Assembly (NCBI GenBank): GCA_029781035.1
Contig: JAKOXK010000081.1
Coordinates: 1 to 64,000 of the forward strand
Source of the DNA: Armatimonadota bacterium
GTDB lineage: Bacteria; Armatimonadota; Fimbriimonadia; Fimbriimonadales; Fimbriimonadaceae
Direction of reading: 5' to 3'
Length of the DNA: 64,000 nt
The notes under the pieces were generated by a model. The model did no database searches. It had not been told where the DNA came from and was given only the letters and a program-made list of their open reading frames with translations. A program made the translations under genes and the position numbers. Positions 51,016 to 60,650 of this stretch are shown here, piece by piece (positions within the stretch are counted from its first letter, which is position 1; each line of letters begins with the position of its first letter).

Positions 51016-52494
51016 ATGTTGGCTTTCTTGCTCGCTGCGACCGTCTCCCTCGCGCCCCAGGTCGTTGTGGTCGACGCCAGACACGAGGATGAGGGATCCC
51101 AAGTGGCCCTTGCGACTCTCGAGGGCCAGGTCAACGTCAAGACGGCCCGGCTCTTCGTGGTCTACCGTGACGAAGACGCACCTTGGGTGCCTGTCCTTGA
51201 GAAGCGTCTAGGATGCCGGTTCGAGCCAATGAGTCTGAACCAAGCGCTCGAGCACTTCCGTACGGACGTGAAGGGTCAAGTCTGGTACAACCCCGACCCT
51301 CTGTTCCGGTTCCAAGTCAACTTAGCGACGACGATCGCTGGTCTGGAGCACGCCATAGCCACGCCGCGTGACCTCGGGCTCAAGACGCTCGTTGATTTGC
51401 ACGACAACTGGCTTCCCAAGGACGATCTGACCGTGTCGGCAATCGAGAACTGGCTGCCGAAGACGAACCTGAGTGCGGTCGCGTATCTTGACGACGGCCT
51501 TCCGTTCTTTCGGGACTTGATTGCCCAAAAGGAGTGGTTTGTCTTTGACCTCGACCCGCTCAACAACGAGTTTGAAAAGGGGCAACTCGCCAAGGTGCTT
51601 GCTCGGTACCCACCACTGACCCCTGTCTTTGGCTGGGGCTCGGCCAAGTACGCCGATCCCCAAAAGGGCCAGAACGATGTGGCGGTCGAAGACGCCCTTG
51701 TGGACCGGCTCTCGCGGCGAGACCAATTCCTGGTTCCGGCCGACTTCGCCGACAACGTCAGCTTCTTCTCGAGGCTGCCTGCTCCCAAGAGGCTCGAACA
51801 GGCCAAGACGGGCCGAAAGGTGCCAACGGCCCGTGCCTATGTGACGTTGATCGTGAGCGACGGGGACAACCTACAGTACGATCTCAACCACATGAGGGCA
51901 ACGTGGAGCGACCCGGCGCGGCCCAAAATCCCGCTGGGCTGGACGGTCTCACCGCAGTGGGCGAACCTTGCCCCGGCCGTACTCGACCAGTACTACCAAG
52001 AGGCCAAAGAAAGAGGAGGTTGGGACGAGCTTGTAGCAGGGCCGAGCGGCTTTGGGTATGTGAACCCAGGCTCGATGACTGCGGACGCCCTGGGAGCGTT
52101 CTGCAAGAAGACAGCGGACGCGAGCCGCAAGGCCGACTTGACGTCCGTGGTGACATTGGACCAGCGGGGTCGACGGATCGAGGACGTGCGTCGTTGGGTC
52201 GCAGCCTATGGAAAGGCGGGAGTCAAGGCTCTGTGGCTCGCCGACATGCCTCCCCACGAAGGCGAAGCAGGAGGGACAACGTATCTGGGCGAAGCCGTGC
52301 GGCTGGGCAAGGACGCGGCAACGGCGGCCAGAGCCGTGAACGGGCGCGCCAAGGACCACAGATTCACGTTCGTTTACGTCTTCGCCTGGGAGCTGTCTGC
52401 CCCGATGCTAGCCGACTTTGTCGCGGGCCTGGATAAGGACATCGCCATCGTGTCGCCCTCCGAGATGGCGGGTTTGATGCGGGCCAAGAGCTAG
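51016..52494 (+). CDS. Secreted GxGYxYP-family protein
   Basis: About 492 residues from ATG 51016-51018 with CAGGTG eight bases upstream. A signal peptide (MLAFLLAATVSLAPQ) is followed by a domain of strands and helices (TARLFVVYRDEDAPW, LVDLHDNWLPKDDL). The family-naming motif appears as GPSGFGYVNPGSM, with N in the place of the second aromatic. TLIVSDGDNLQYDLNH and GWTVSPQWANL are also typical. These proteins are found near glycosidases and are thought to act in polysaccharide processing, with no firm activity. It is divergent from the SelW-like gene (76 bp between starts) and ends in CTAG, shared with rnhA. Confidence 0.85.
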   Translation: MLAFLLAATVSLAPQVVVVDARHEDEGSQVALATLEGQVNVKTARLFVVYRDEDAPWVPVLEKRLGCRFEPMSLNQALEHFRTDVKGQVWYNPDPLFRFQVNLATTIAGLEHAIATPRDLGLKTLVDLHDNWLPKDDLTVSAIENWLPKTNLSAVAYLDDGLPFFRDLIAQKEWFVFDLDPLNNEFEKGQLAKVLARYPPLTPVFGWGSAKYADPQKGQNDVAVEDALVDRLSRRDQFLVPADFADNVSFFSRLPAPKRLEQAKTGRKVPTARAYVTLIVSDGDNLQYDLNHMRATWSDPARPKIPLGWTVSPQWANLAPAVLDQYYQEAKERGGWDELVAGPSGFGYVNPGSMTADALGAFCKKTADASRKADLTSVVTLDQRGRRIEDVRRWVAAYGKAGVKALWLADMPPHEGEAGGTTYLGEAVRLGKDAATAARAVNGRAKDHRFTFVYVFAWELSAPMLADFVAGLDKDIAIVSPSEMAGLMRAKS

Positions 52495-52967
52495 TTCTCG
52501 TAGCCCTCATCAACCGGCAGGCCCTTCTTGGCGGCTGCCTCGACCGACCGGCGGTCACAGGTCTCGTTCTCCTCATGGCCAGCGTGGCCTTTCAGCCACC
52601 TGAACTCGACGTCATGGCCATCACAGAGCGAGAGGAGGCGTTCCCATAGGTCGACGTTAGCGGCGCGCTCACCACTCTTGACGACCCATCCCTTCGATCG
52701 CCAACGCTTGGCCCAACCAAGTTCCACACTGTCCCTAAGGTACTTTGAGTCGGTCCAAACCGTGACACGGCAGCGATAGTTCAGGGCTTCCAAGGCGGCG
52801 ATCGCCGCCATGAGCTCCATCCGGTTGTTCGTTGTCCGACGAAAACCCCCGACGATCTCGCGGCGCTTCTCACCATGAACCAGAACCGCACAGTAGCCGC
52901 CCGGTCCTGGATTGCCCTGGCAGGCACCATCGGTGAAGACAGTGACTTCCTTGAGCGGGCCGGGCAC
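52491..52967 (-). CDS. rnhA: Ribonuclease HI
   Basis: Degrades the RNA strand of RNA-DNA hybrids. About 158 residues from GTG 52965-52967, the family length; a longer frame starts at 53030. The catalytic carboxylates are visible: Asp in VTVFTDGACQGNPGPGG, Glu in NRMELMAAIAALEAL, Asp in VTVWTDSKYLRDSV and the final Asp in KGHAGHEENETCDRRSVEAA. The basic handle helix GWAKRWRSKGW is present, typical of the E. coli-like class. Neither candidate start has a strong ribosome-binding site. The 3' end overlaps the convergent GxGYxYP gene in CTAG. Confidence 0.93.
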   Translation of the reverse strand: MPGPLKEVTVFTDGACQGNPGPGGYCAVLVHGEKRREIVGGFRRTTNNRMELMAAIAALEALNYRCRVTVWTDSKYLRDSVELGWAKRWRSKGWVVKSGERAANVDLWERLLSLCDGHDVEFRWLKGHAGHEENETCDRRSVEAAAKKGLPVDEGYEN

Positions 52968-53064
52968 GCGTGAATGATACTCCGGTCTGCTCCGCTGCCC
53001 TGCATCGTTGCAGGATTCGTGCGATCTCATTGGCCCATGGCCTCCAGTTGGCCCAAAGTGACCC

Positions 53065-53223
53065 TATAATGTTGAGTGACCAAAGCGCTAAATCCCGGTG
53101 AAACCGGTCCAAGAGCTTTGAGACACGGGGTAGTGGCCCCGAAAATCACTTGCGCTCGCCGCGATCCTTCGGGGCGGGCGCCATATCTTCAGCACCCCTT
53201 TCTGTCCGCTTAGCATCGGACAG
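53065..53223 (+). other. Unassigned structured leader region upstream of the SAH riboswitch
   Basis: A TATAAT hexamer at 53065-53070 (no good -35 at 16-18 bp) precedes several perfect helices on the plus strand: CCGGT/ACCGG around GAA, CGGGG/CCCCG around TAGTGG, the nine-pair GCGCTCGCC/GGCGGGCGC hairpin (53152-53181) and CTGTCCG/CGGACAG (53202-53223). AGCGC at 53084-53088 can instead pair with GCGCT of the third hairpin, and AAAGC with GCTTT at 53115-53119, giving competing folds. It resembles no riboswitch class I know. It could also be the 5' region of a minus-strand transcript for rnhA. No gene is seen in 53031-53454 apart from regulatory RNA. Confidence 0.35.
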
Positions 53224-53263
53224 ACTCTCATGATCGGGACTATCCCCGGCGGGTGTCGCACGT

Positions 53264-53269
53264 CATAAT
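53264..53269 (+). promoter_or_regulatory. Possible -10 box for ahcY
   Basis: CATAAT at 53264-53269 lies about nine bases before the first paired base of the SAH riboswitch, so a start site near 53276-53278 would place the aptamer at the very 5' end of the transcript. No convincing -35 hexamer is visible, so this is tentative. Confidence 0.35.
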
Positions 53270-53277
53270 AGAGGATG

Positions 53278-53375
53278 ACAGGGCTTGAGGGGCGCTGCGA
53301 CCCCGAGGGGCCAGGCTCAAGCCTGTCGAGCCGCCGAGAAAAAGGGGCGGCGAACAACGGCGCTCGCGATCATGC
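53278..53375 (+). promoter_or_regulatory. S-adenosylhomocysteine (SAH) riboswitch
   Basis: The conserved core is present in order: CTTGAG of helix P1, then GGGCGCTGCGAC, a short P2 with CCC/GGG, GCCAGGCTCAAG closing P1, a second hairpin, and AACAACGGCGCTC, whose GCGCT can pair with the 5' GGCGC to make the pseudoknot. This matches the published consensus (GAGGAGCGCUGC, CCAGGCUC) found upstream of ahcY genes. It lies 80-177 bases upstream of ahcY on the same strand. SAH accumulation is expected to turn expression on. Confidence 0.85.
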
Positions 53376-53398
53376 CGGTCGCGGGCGCCCTTTCTTTT
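53359..53398 (+). terminator. Intrinsic terminator overlapping the riboswitch pseudoknot strand
   Basis: GGCGCTCGCGA (53359-53369) pairs with TCGCGGGCGCC (53379-53389), eleven pairs with one G-U, followed by CTTTCTTTT. The 5' arm is the same GGCGCTC segment that the SAH riboswitch needs for its pseudoknot, so ligand-bound aptamer and terminator are mutually exclusive, giving an ON switch for ahcY. Confidence 0.8.
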
Positions 53399-53454
53399 GA
53401 GCGTACGCGCGTCCTAGAAAGGGCACCCAGACCGGCGACAGGAGCCATGAAAGT

Positions 53455-54864
<1,410 letters not shown>

Positions 54865-54873
54865 TGCGCCGAA

Positions 54874-55356
54874 CTAGTCAGGAAACCCGGGCGCAGACTT
54901 CACAAGCTGCGCCTGGCCCTGGTGGTAGCCTGGGTGGTAGGCGAGTCTCGCCAGAGCACCTCTCCCATCCACGATCGGGCCCAGTGCGCTAACGATGTTT
55001 TTCCCTAGAACGTGCTCGGAAGGCTCCGTGATCGTTGCTGTCGCCATTGCACGCGCATCGGCCAGAACCTGGGAGATGAAACGAGGCGTGATTTCCTCCG
55101 ACGTGAAGGGAAACGGCTTCTCGTTGACCACTCCGTCCGTGGCCGCGGCTTTGACTCGGGCCTGCATCCCATCCAACTCCAGATCAAGGAGTTGCGACAC
55201 GAACGACACCTCCACTCCGGCGACGTGGATCGCCATCTCACCGATCGTGAGTGCTTGGTCGTGAAGACGCCAGTTGAGTTGCTCGGTTGTCAGGCCGTCC
55301 ACTATGTCGTCGAACCGCTTGCGGATCAAAAGCCACGTTTCTCCGAATTCGCCCAT
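54874..55356 (-). CDS. DinB-like four-helix-bundle protein
   Basis: A 160-residue all-helical protein. Histidines in GEMAIHVAGVEVSFVSQL and in the C-terminal AYHPGYHQGQAQLVKSAPGF match the DinB/YfiT fold, where three His residues bind a divalent metal (here His in IHVAG and the H-x-x-x-H of HPGYHQGQ). Members serve as thiol transferases or metal-dependent hydrolases; the exact activity is unknown. Divergent to the plus-strand PhyH gene (69 bp between starts); its 3' end faces the ahcY stop across 9 bp. Confidence 0.85.
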   Translation of the reverse strand: MGEFGETWLLIRKRFDDIVDGLTTEQLNWRLHDQALTIGEMAIHVAGVEVSFVSQLLDLELDGMQARVKAAATDGVVNEKPFPFTSEEITPRFISQVLADARAMATATITEPSEHVLGKNIVSALGPIVDGRGALARLAYHPGYHQGQAQLVKSAPGFPD

Positions 55357-55425
55357 ACCGTCAAGTTACCCTTCACGTCGTCGAGCACAGATCAGCCGTC
55401 CCAATCGCCCGTGTACACTCCGGAC

Positions 55426-56220
55426 GTGTCCCAACCCACGGTCTCATTGACGCCGGAACAGGTGGCCTTCTACCATGAAAATGGCTACCTGTCCATCCCT
55501 AACATCATGCCTCTTGACGAGGTCGCGTGGATGCGCGACGTATACGACCGGTTGTTCGCCGAGCAGGCGGGCCGGGCCGTTGGTGACCAGTTCGACCTGG
55601 CAGGCACCGACGAAGAGGGTCAGGCGGCGGTGCTTCCCCAGATACTCGGTCCGGCCAAGTACGCCCCGGAGCTCCGCGACAGCAAGTTGTGGGTCAACGC
55701 TGCCCACATCGTCCACCAATTGCTCGGTCAAGACGCGCTCTTTGGCGACGGACACATGATCTTCAAGCCCGCGCGCACGGGGGCCGAGACTCCTTGGCAC
55801 CAGGACGAGGCGTATTGGGATCCCACACTCGACTATACGAGCCTCAGCGTCTGGGTTCCGCTGCAAGAAGCCACGGTCGAAAACGGTTGCATGTGGTTTG
55901 TGCCCGGTTCCCATCACCTTGAGGTCTTGCCTCATCAGAGCATCGGAGGAGATGTCCGGATTCACGCGCTCGAGGTTCTTGGCGCAGATATAGGATCAGC
56001 GGTCGCGTGCCCGTTGCCGGCTGGAGGTGCCACCTTTCACGGGTCACGTACCCTGCACGCAACAGGGCCGAACCGCTCTGACGTCCCTCGGCGGGCCTAC
56101 ATCCTTTCGGGCGGACTGCCGGCCGTGCCCCGGCCAGACGACCGCCGATTCCAATGGAACGAGGCGAAACAGACGGCCCGCGAGGCCAGAGCCAAAGCCT
56201 CCAGAGGCTCGTCAGACTAA
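55426..56220 (+). CDS. Phytanoyl-CoA dioxygenase (PhyH)-family Fe(II)/2-oxoglutarate oxygenase
   Basis: About 264 residues from GTG 55426-55428; the frame upstream is shadow of the divergent DinB-like gene. FYHENGYLSIPNIMPLDEVA is the usual PhyH start. The iron site is formed by TPWHQDEAYWDP (H-x-D) and the distal His in RTLHATGPNRSDVPRRAY, whose Arg would bind 2-oxoglutarate. ENGCMWFVPGSHH is the conserved strand and turn. It hydroxylates an unknown small molecule, perhaps a lipid or a secondary metabolite precursor. The stop shares CTAA with the convergent GNAT gene. Confidence 0.9.
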   Translation: MSQPTVSLTPEQVAFYHENGYLSIPNIMPLDEVAWMRDVYDRLFAEQAGRAVGDQFDLAGTDEEGQAAVLPQILGPAKYAPELRDSKLWVNAAHIVHQLLGQDALFGDGHMIFKPARTGAETPWHQDEAYWDPTLDYTSLSVWVPLQEATVENGCMWFVPGSHHLEVLPHQSIGGDVRIHALEVLGADIGSAVACPLPAGGATFHGSRTLHATGPNRSDVPRRAYILSGGLPAVPRPDDRRFQWNEAKQTAREARAKASRGSSD

Positions 56221-57065
56221 CCCAAGTTCATGGCCATTTCGAACTGGCTGATGGCCATGTCTTCAAAGCCGGCTTCTCGCATGAAGCCGGGGCTGAGGTC
56301 ATCCGGAACGGCGACTGGCGTCACGATGGCATGACCAGGGAACTCGGCCTGAAGGCCCTCGATCATTCTGCGGCCCAGCCCATGCCTGCGGTTGGCAGGC
56401 AACGTGAGGACGGTCCACAGAATCAACTTCTCATGGGAGACAGGCGTCACCAGCGACCAACTGACGCCTGCCAGCTCAAACCCCCTTGTCGGGGGACCCA
56501 GAGCGCCCAAGCTCATGGCGTTCAGCTCCCATGGCAAGTCTGGAGGGCCATGTCGCGCCACTTGTCGGCAGACAAACGACGGGTCGACAGAAAGAAGGGC
56601 GACCGGGTCACCAAGCCCGGCCGAACGCTGGTATCCGACCAGTCTTCTCGACTTGCTGAACCCGACCGCTTCGTAGAGGCCGATGGCCGCCGGGTTCTGC
56701 TCGATGACTTCAAGGACGAACCTCCGGTCGCTGCGCGCACGTGCTTCGTTCACGCAAGTCTCCATGACGAAGCGTCCAACCCCCTGGCGTCGAAATGGCT
56801 TGGCGACGCCCATGGCCGCCAGCCGGCAGGTCCAGCCCCTTCTTGCGATCAAGGTCACGGCAGCAGGATCGTCACCGACCCTCCACACGGTGCTGGCCTC
56901 TCCATCCAGACTGTCGCGCCGGAACCGCCTGTCGGCCAGTTCGGGGGTCAGGCGAAAGGGTATGACGTAGTCCTCAAAGCACAGATTCATTGCGTCGGCG
57001 AGTTCTGCCGCCGAAAGATCCATGACCCGACGCCTGCTCAGGCGATCGATGCACTCGTTCGTCAT
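56217..57065 (-). CDS. Tandem GNAT protein (two acetyltransferase domains)
   Basis: About 282 residues from ATG 57063-57065; ATG 57021 is an equally reasonable start, since the family often begins near MDLSAAELADAMNLCFEDY. The N-terminal GNAT domain has the full acetyl-CoA loop MGVAKPFRRQGVGRFVMET and a motif-B stretch EQNPAAIGLYEAVGF. The C-terminal domain has a second copy, LTLPANRRHGLGRRMIEGL, with PGFMREAGF after it. Two-domain GNATs occur in several small-molecule acetyltransferases. The acceptor is unknown. The 3' end shares CTAA with the PhyH gene. Confidence 0.87.
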   Translation of the reverse strand: MTNECIDRLSRRRVMDLSAAELADAMNLCFEDYVIPFRLTPELADRRFRRDSLDGEASTVWRVGDDPAAVTLIARRGWTCRLAAMGVAKPFRRQGVGRFVMETCVNEARARSDRRFVLEVIEQNPAAIGLYEAVGFSKSRRLVGYQRSAGLGDPVALLSVDPSFVCRQVARHGPPDLPWELNAMSLGALGPPTRGFELAGVSWSLVTPVSHEKLILWTVLTLPANRRHGLGRRMIEGLQAEFPGHAIVTPVAVPDDLSPGFMREAGFEDMAISQFEMAMNLG

Positions 57066-57185
57066 CGTGCGAGACCTGACTCTGTTATCACCATTGATCA
57101 TAGCCAAGGCAAGGCCGATCATTGAGGGCCTGTGGAGATCGGATCCCTGACGATCTTCGCCTCAATCCGGGTATCCGTTAACGCT

Positions 57186-57941
57186 GTGCCGACTCTTGCC
57201 TACGGTGCCGACTTGGCTTACATTCACGACGTCGGTTACTCGGGTTTCGCGAACGAAGTGGCCCCAGAGGTAGGCAACATCCTGTGCGACCATGGGATCG
57301 TCCGTTCGACTGTCGTCGAGTTAGGGTGCGGCCCTGGTACGGTCGCACGTTATTTAGCGCGTCGCTCCTATCGCATGATCGGGTTTGATCAGTCGCGCCA
57401 CAACCTTCGGATCGCCCGATCTCGGGCGCGTTCGGAGTCCTATCACTGTGCCTCGTTTTTCGAGTGTCCACTCCCCCGTTGCAGCGCCGTGATCGCGGTC
57501 GGTGAGTGCCTCAACTATGACTTTGACGACGGCTCGAACCTCGAGCAACACTGGGTCAAGTTACTCGCGCTGTTCGAGAAGGTAGGCACGGCTCTGGATG
57601 TGGGTGGAATCTTCCTTTTCGATTTCCTTGGGCCGGGCCAAGTCTCCCCTGGGGTTGAAAGGCTTCATCACCGCGTCGGGGAGGACTGGGCGTGCATGGC
57701 TCGATCCACGGAAGGCGTCGCGACCCAAACTCTGGCCCGTCAGATCACGGCTTTTCGGCGAATAGGTACTCGGTACCGGCGCTCTGACGAGATCCACATC
57801 CAACGACTGCACAAACTGGACAAAGTTTGCCGCGCTCTGGAAAGCAGGGGATTCGAGGTAGTGTTCAGCCGCTCGCTTGGTCATGTGCAGTTGCCGCCAC
57901 CATCACGCTGGTTCGTTTGTCGCAAGGCCCATTCGGACTAA
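57186..57941 (+). CDS. SAM-dependent methyltransferase (class I)
   Basis: About 251 residues from GTG 57186-57188; the frame opens at 57132 but the extra residues lack signals. Motif I is VVELGCGPGTVARYLA, the acidic motif II region is RMIGFDQSRHNLRIAR, and CSAVIAVGECLNYDFD fits motif IV. GIFLFDFLGPGQVSPG follows. The fold is the typical class I methyltransferase. The substrate cannot be inferred. A DUF-type small-molecule methylase is likely. Its SAH product links it functionally to ahcY, which lies 2 kb upstream, only in the general sense of SAM metabolism. Confidence 0.88.
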   Translation: MPTLAYGADLAYIHDVGYSGFANEVAPEVGNILCDHGIVRSTVVELGCGPGTVARYLARRSYRMIGFDQSRHNLRIARSRARSESYHCASFFECPLPRCSAVIAVGECLNYDFDDGSNLEQHWVKLLALFEKVGTALDVGGIFLFDFLGPGQVSPGVERLHHRVGEDWACMARSTEGVATQTLARQITAFRRIGTRYRRSDEIHIQRLHKLDKVCRALESRGFEVVFSRSLGHVQLPPPSRWFVCRKAHSD

Positions 57942-58543
57942 CCGCGACCGGCTAAGTACGTGTTGATGGCGTCGCAGACTTGAGCCCTCCACTCGGGATC
58001 GGCAGCCGTGCCAAATGAATGCTGTCGGCCATCCGTGTCCCTTACGATCACGCTTGGCTGGCCACCACGGCTGCCTCCCAAAGTTCCTGGTCGCAGCCCA
58101 ATGCGAGCGCGTGAGCGCATCATCAGTTCCACCTTCCTCCGGATCATGATCGGACCTAGTATCCTGAGCACGGTCAGCGAGTGCCCTTCCATGACCACGA
58201 CCTCCCTACAGGCAGTGACGAACGCGCCGCACAGGATCGCGATGCCGACACTGAGGAAGACACAGTAGGTGCCGACCAGACCCAGCGCAGACCATCCGAT
58301 TCCTCGTGACGAGCCAAACATCAGGACGGCATGCAGGAAGGTGAAACCGATCCATCCGAGGCCGAATACACCCATCGAAGCGGCTGCAGCCCAGTCCCCG
58401 TGACACCCGTCAGACATCAGCGGAGCGATCGGGCTCTCCCTGTCCGTCACGAACGAGGTGGAGGACGTGACCCGGTACATCGCTTCGTCGGCCGCCTGCT
58501 CCGCCGGTTCCGGATCGGGGCCGTAAGCACTCGGGAGGGCCAT
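57938..58543 (-). CDS. Two-TM membrane protein of unknown function
   Basis: About 201 residues from ATG 58541-58543, preceded by GAGGGA; a TTG at 58567 would add eight residues. Two membrane helices lie near residues 58-80 and 90-115 (LGLVGTYCVFLSVGIAILC). A C-terminal soluble domain with VVVMEGHSLTVLRILGP and VIVRDTDGRQHSFGTA looks like a small PH-like beta fold, as in the protein at 34303-34947. Function unknown. The stop shares CTAA with the methyltransferase gene. Confidence 0.7.
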   Translation of the reverse strand: MALPSAYGPDPEPAEQAADEAMYRVTSSTSFVTDRESPIAPLMSDGCHGDWAAAASMGVFGLGWIGFTFLHAVLMFGSSRGIGWSALGLVGTYCVFLSVGIAILCGAFVTACREVVVMEGHSLTVLRILGPIMIRRKVELMMRSRARIGLRPGTLGGSRGGQPSVIVRDTDGRQHSFGTAADPEWRAQVCDAINTYLAGRG

Positions 58544-58601
58544 TCCCTCAATTGTCGGGGGATTCAATCAAGATGTCCACTTATCGGTGCAGTATCTTCG
58601 C

Positions 58602-60485
58602 CTAGCGCCCCGGCAGCAGCTCCAGCTTGACCCAGGCGAGGTTCACCGGGTTCCATGTCTCGGGAAAGGCGGCTCGAACTTCGAGCTGTGCGGCACTGGC
58701 CCGCGACAGCGCGACCTCTCCCAGAACGACGGTGTGGAAGTCGTCCCAGTCCTTCGTCTGTGGTACGGCCGCTTCCATGAGCTTCCCTGCGACTGAGACT
58801 CGGACGGCAGACCCGCCCTTGGCGGCCGCGAACGAGCCCACGATCCGATAGCGACCTGAACGGGGGATCGACAAGGACCATGATGCCCAGTCTCGAGGAT
58901 CGTCCCAAAAACCAACCGTGTCCTGTCCGATGCGCGACTCATAGCTGATCTTGTTTCCGTGGAGGCGGGCCCCGTCACCGGAAAGTCGCAGGGAACCCGA
59001 GAGCCATCCCAATTCCGGAACGTAAGGATCCAGCCCCTCGATCTTCAAGACAAAGGCATGGTCGCAGGGCCGTTGAGATGGCATCTCGACCGTCAGGCCC
59101 GTCGTATCTTGGGTGAAGTGGAGGCGGCCTTTGTGCCCGAGAAGCGAGACGCTCCGAACCTCACCTTGGTCGAGGGGCAGAGCACGTACAACCGCCCTGT
59201 CTCCCGGCCAAGACAGTAGCGTCGCGTAGAGCACACGATGCTTCTGGGTGAACCGAATGTCGGCACCGGTGAAATCGGGGCGCTTGGTATCGGTGAAGGC
59301 TCCGCCTGACACTGAAGTCGGCCCTTCGCCGAACACCTTCCAGGGACGTGTGCCGTAGATGGCCTCACCGTTGACCTTCAACCACTTCCCTATTTGCAGC
59401 AGCAACTTTCGCTCGGCATCAGGAATGGTTCCGTCAGGCTTCGGCCCGATGTTCAGTAGAAGGGCACCGTTCTTGGAAACGATGTCGACGAGGTCTTGAA
59501 CCAGCGAGGTGGCCGACTTGTAGTCTTGAGCCTGAACATATCCCCACGAGTTCTTCGAGATCGACGTGTCGGTCTGCCAAAACCGCGGCCGGGTCTCAGA
59601 AAGCTGCCCACGTTCAATGTCGAGGACCGCGGCGTAAGGAGGAAATGCACCGTACTTGTAATTGATCGCGACCGACTGATGGTTAGCCTTGGCCCGGTCG
59701 TAGTAATACGACGCAAAGCGCTCCAGGTACGGTTTGAACGCTGGCTCCTGAATCCACCAATCGAACCACACCAGGCTCGGCCGATACTTGTCCACGAGTT
59801 CGCAAATGCGCGCAAGCCAATCGTCCAGGAACGCTTTGCTGGGTGCGACGCTTTCTGGCTGAGCCGGGCCATAGAAGTCTTGGAGCGACGGGTCTTGAAC
59901 GTCCGACGGAAACTCTCGACCGCCGTTGAAGAAGAACCAGTGCTCGGCTCGGTGGCTGGAGAGCCCGAAAACCAGGCCCTCCTTTCGGACAGCGGTCGCC
60001 AGTTCGCCGATGACGTCACGGTGGGGGCCCATTTGCTTGGCATCCCATCGAGTGATGGACGAGTCGTACATGGCGAAGCCGTCGTGGTGCTCAGCCACCG
60101 GCACGACGAACTTGGCGCCTGCAGCGACGAACAAGCGGGCCCAAACTGTCGGGTCGAATTGGGCGGCCGTCAGCTTTGGGATGAAGTCCTTGTATCCAAA
60201 AGTGGTTTGGTAGCCGTATGTCTCCACGTGATGTTTGAAGGTGTCGGAACCTTTCCTGTACATCTCCCTCGGATACCATTCGCTTCCGTAAGCCGGCACC
60301 GAGTACACACCCCAGTGAATGAAGATCCCGAACTTGCCGTCCTCGTACCATTCGGGAACGTCTATGTCGGGCCAATGCTCCCAGCCGGGTCGATATGGAC
60401 CCCGACTGATGGTCTGGTCCACACGTCGAAGCGTCTCTTGAACTCTTGCATCGTCGACTTTCACGACGGCTTGACTTGCCAGCAT
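58602..60485 (-). CDS. Secreted alpha-L-fucosidase (GH29)
   Basis: About 627 residues from ATG 60483-60485; an ATG at 60498 is an alternative. The N-terminus is hydrophobic but short. The GH29 barrel shows GKFGIFIHWGVYSVPAYGSE, VPVAEHHDGFAMYDSS and LVWFDWWIQEP, in which the Asp of W-F-D-W is the catalytic nucleophile. After the barrel, two beta modules follow, the last (SIPRSGRYRIVGSFAAAKGG) resembling a carbohydrate-binding domain. It would release fucose from glycans, in line with the other polysaccharide enzymes in the window. 165 bp without a gene (60486-60650) separate it from livG. Confidence 0.93.
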   Translation of the reverse strand: MLASQAVVKVDDARVQETLRRVDQTISRGPYRPGWEHWPDIDVPEWYEDGKFGIFIHWGVYSVPAYGSEWYPREMYRKGSDTFKHHVETYGYQTTFGYKDFIPKLTAAQFDPTVWARLFVAAGAKFVVPVAEHHDGFAMYDSSITRWDAKQMGPHRDVIGELATAVRKEGLVFGLSSHRAEHWFFFNGGREFPSDVQDPSLQDFYGPAQPESVAPSKAFLDDWLARICELVDKYRPSLVWFDWWIQEPAFKPYLERFASYYYDRAKANHQSVAINYKYGAFPPYAAVLDIERGQLSETRPRFWQTDTSISKNSWGYVQAQDYKSATSLVQDLVDIVSKNGALLLNIGPKPDGTIPDAERKLLLQIGKWLKVNGEAIYGTRPWKVFGEGPTSVSGGAFTDTKRPDFTGADIRFTQKHRVLYATLLSWPGDRAVVRALPLDQGEVRSVSLLGHKGRLHFTQDTTGLTVEMPSQRPCDHAFVLKIEGLDPYVPELGWLSGSLRLSGDGARLHGNKISYESRIGQDTVGFWDDPRDWASWSLSIPRSGRYRIVGSFAAAKGGSAVRVSVAGKLMEAAVPQTKDWDDFHTVVLGEVALSRASAAQLEVRAAFPETWNPVNLAWVKLELLPGR

Positions 60486-60650
60486 CACGGCCCACACCAC
60501 AGAGCCTGTTTACCCTACACTCGCCAACTTCCGACCGTAGACCAAATCTCGGGTAGCGACACTTCGGTGTCGTTCGGTTGGTGGCGAACTTGGAGACGCT
60601 CGTAGGCCGATTTTGGCGACAGCCTGAAGTTGATGCGTGAGGATCAGCCC

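Noticed and set aside
53082-53150. Cobalamin or c-di-AMP riboswitch (GGTGAAACCGG, GGGGTAGTGGCCCC)
   Set aside because: Key conserved segments (CCxCNxACTGT for cobalamin; GTCAGCTAACCTCG for c-di-AMP) are missing.
53161-53181. FMN riboswitch-like CCTTCGGGGCGGG
   Set aside because: Only the first few bases resemble the FMN aptamer; the GGTGAAATTCCC and later helices are absent, and the downstream gene is ahcY.
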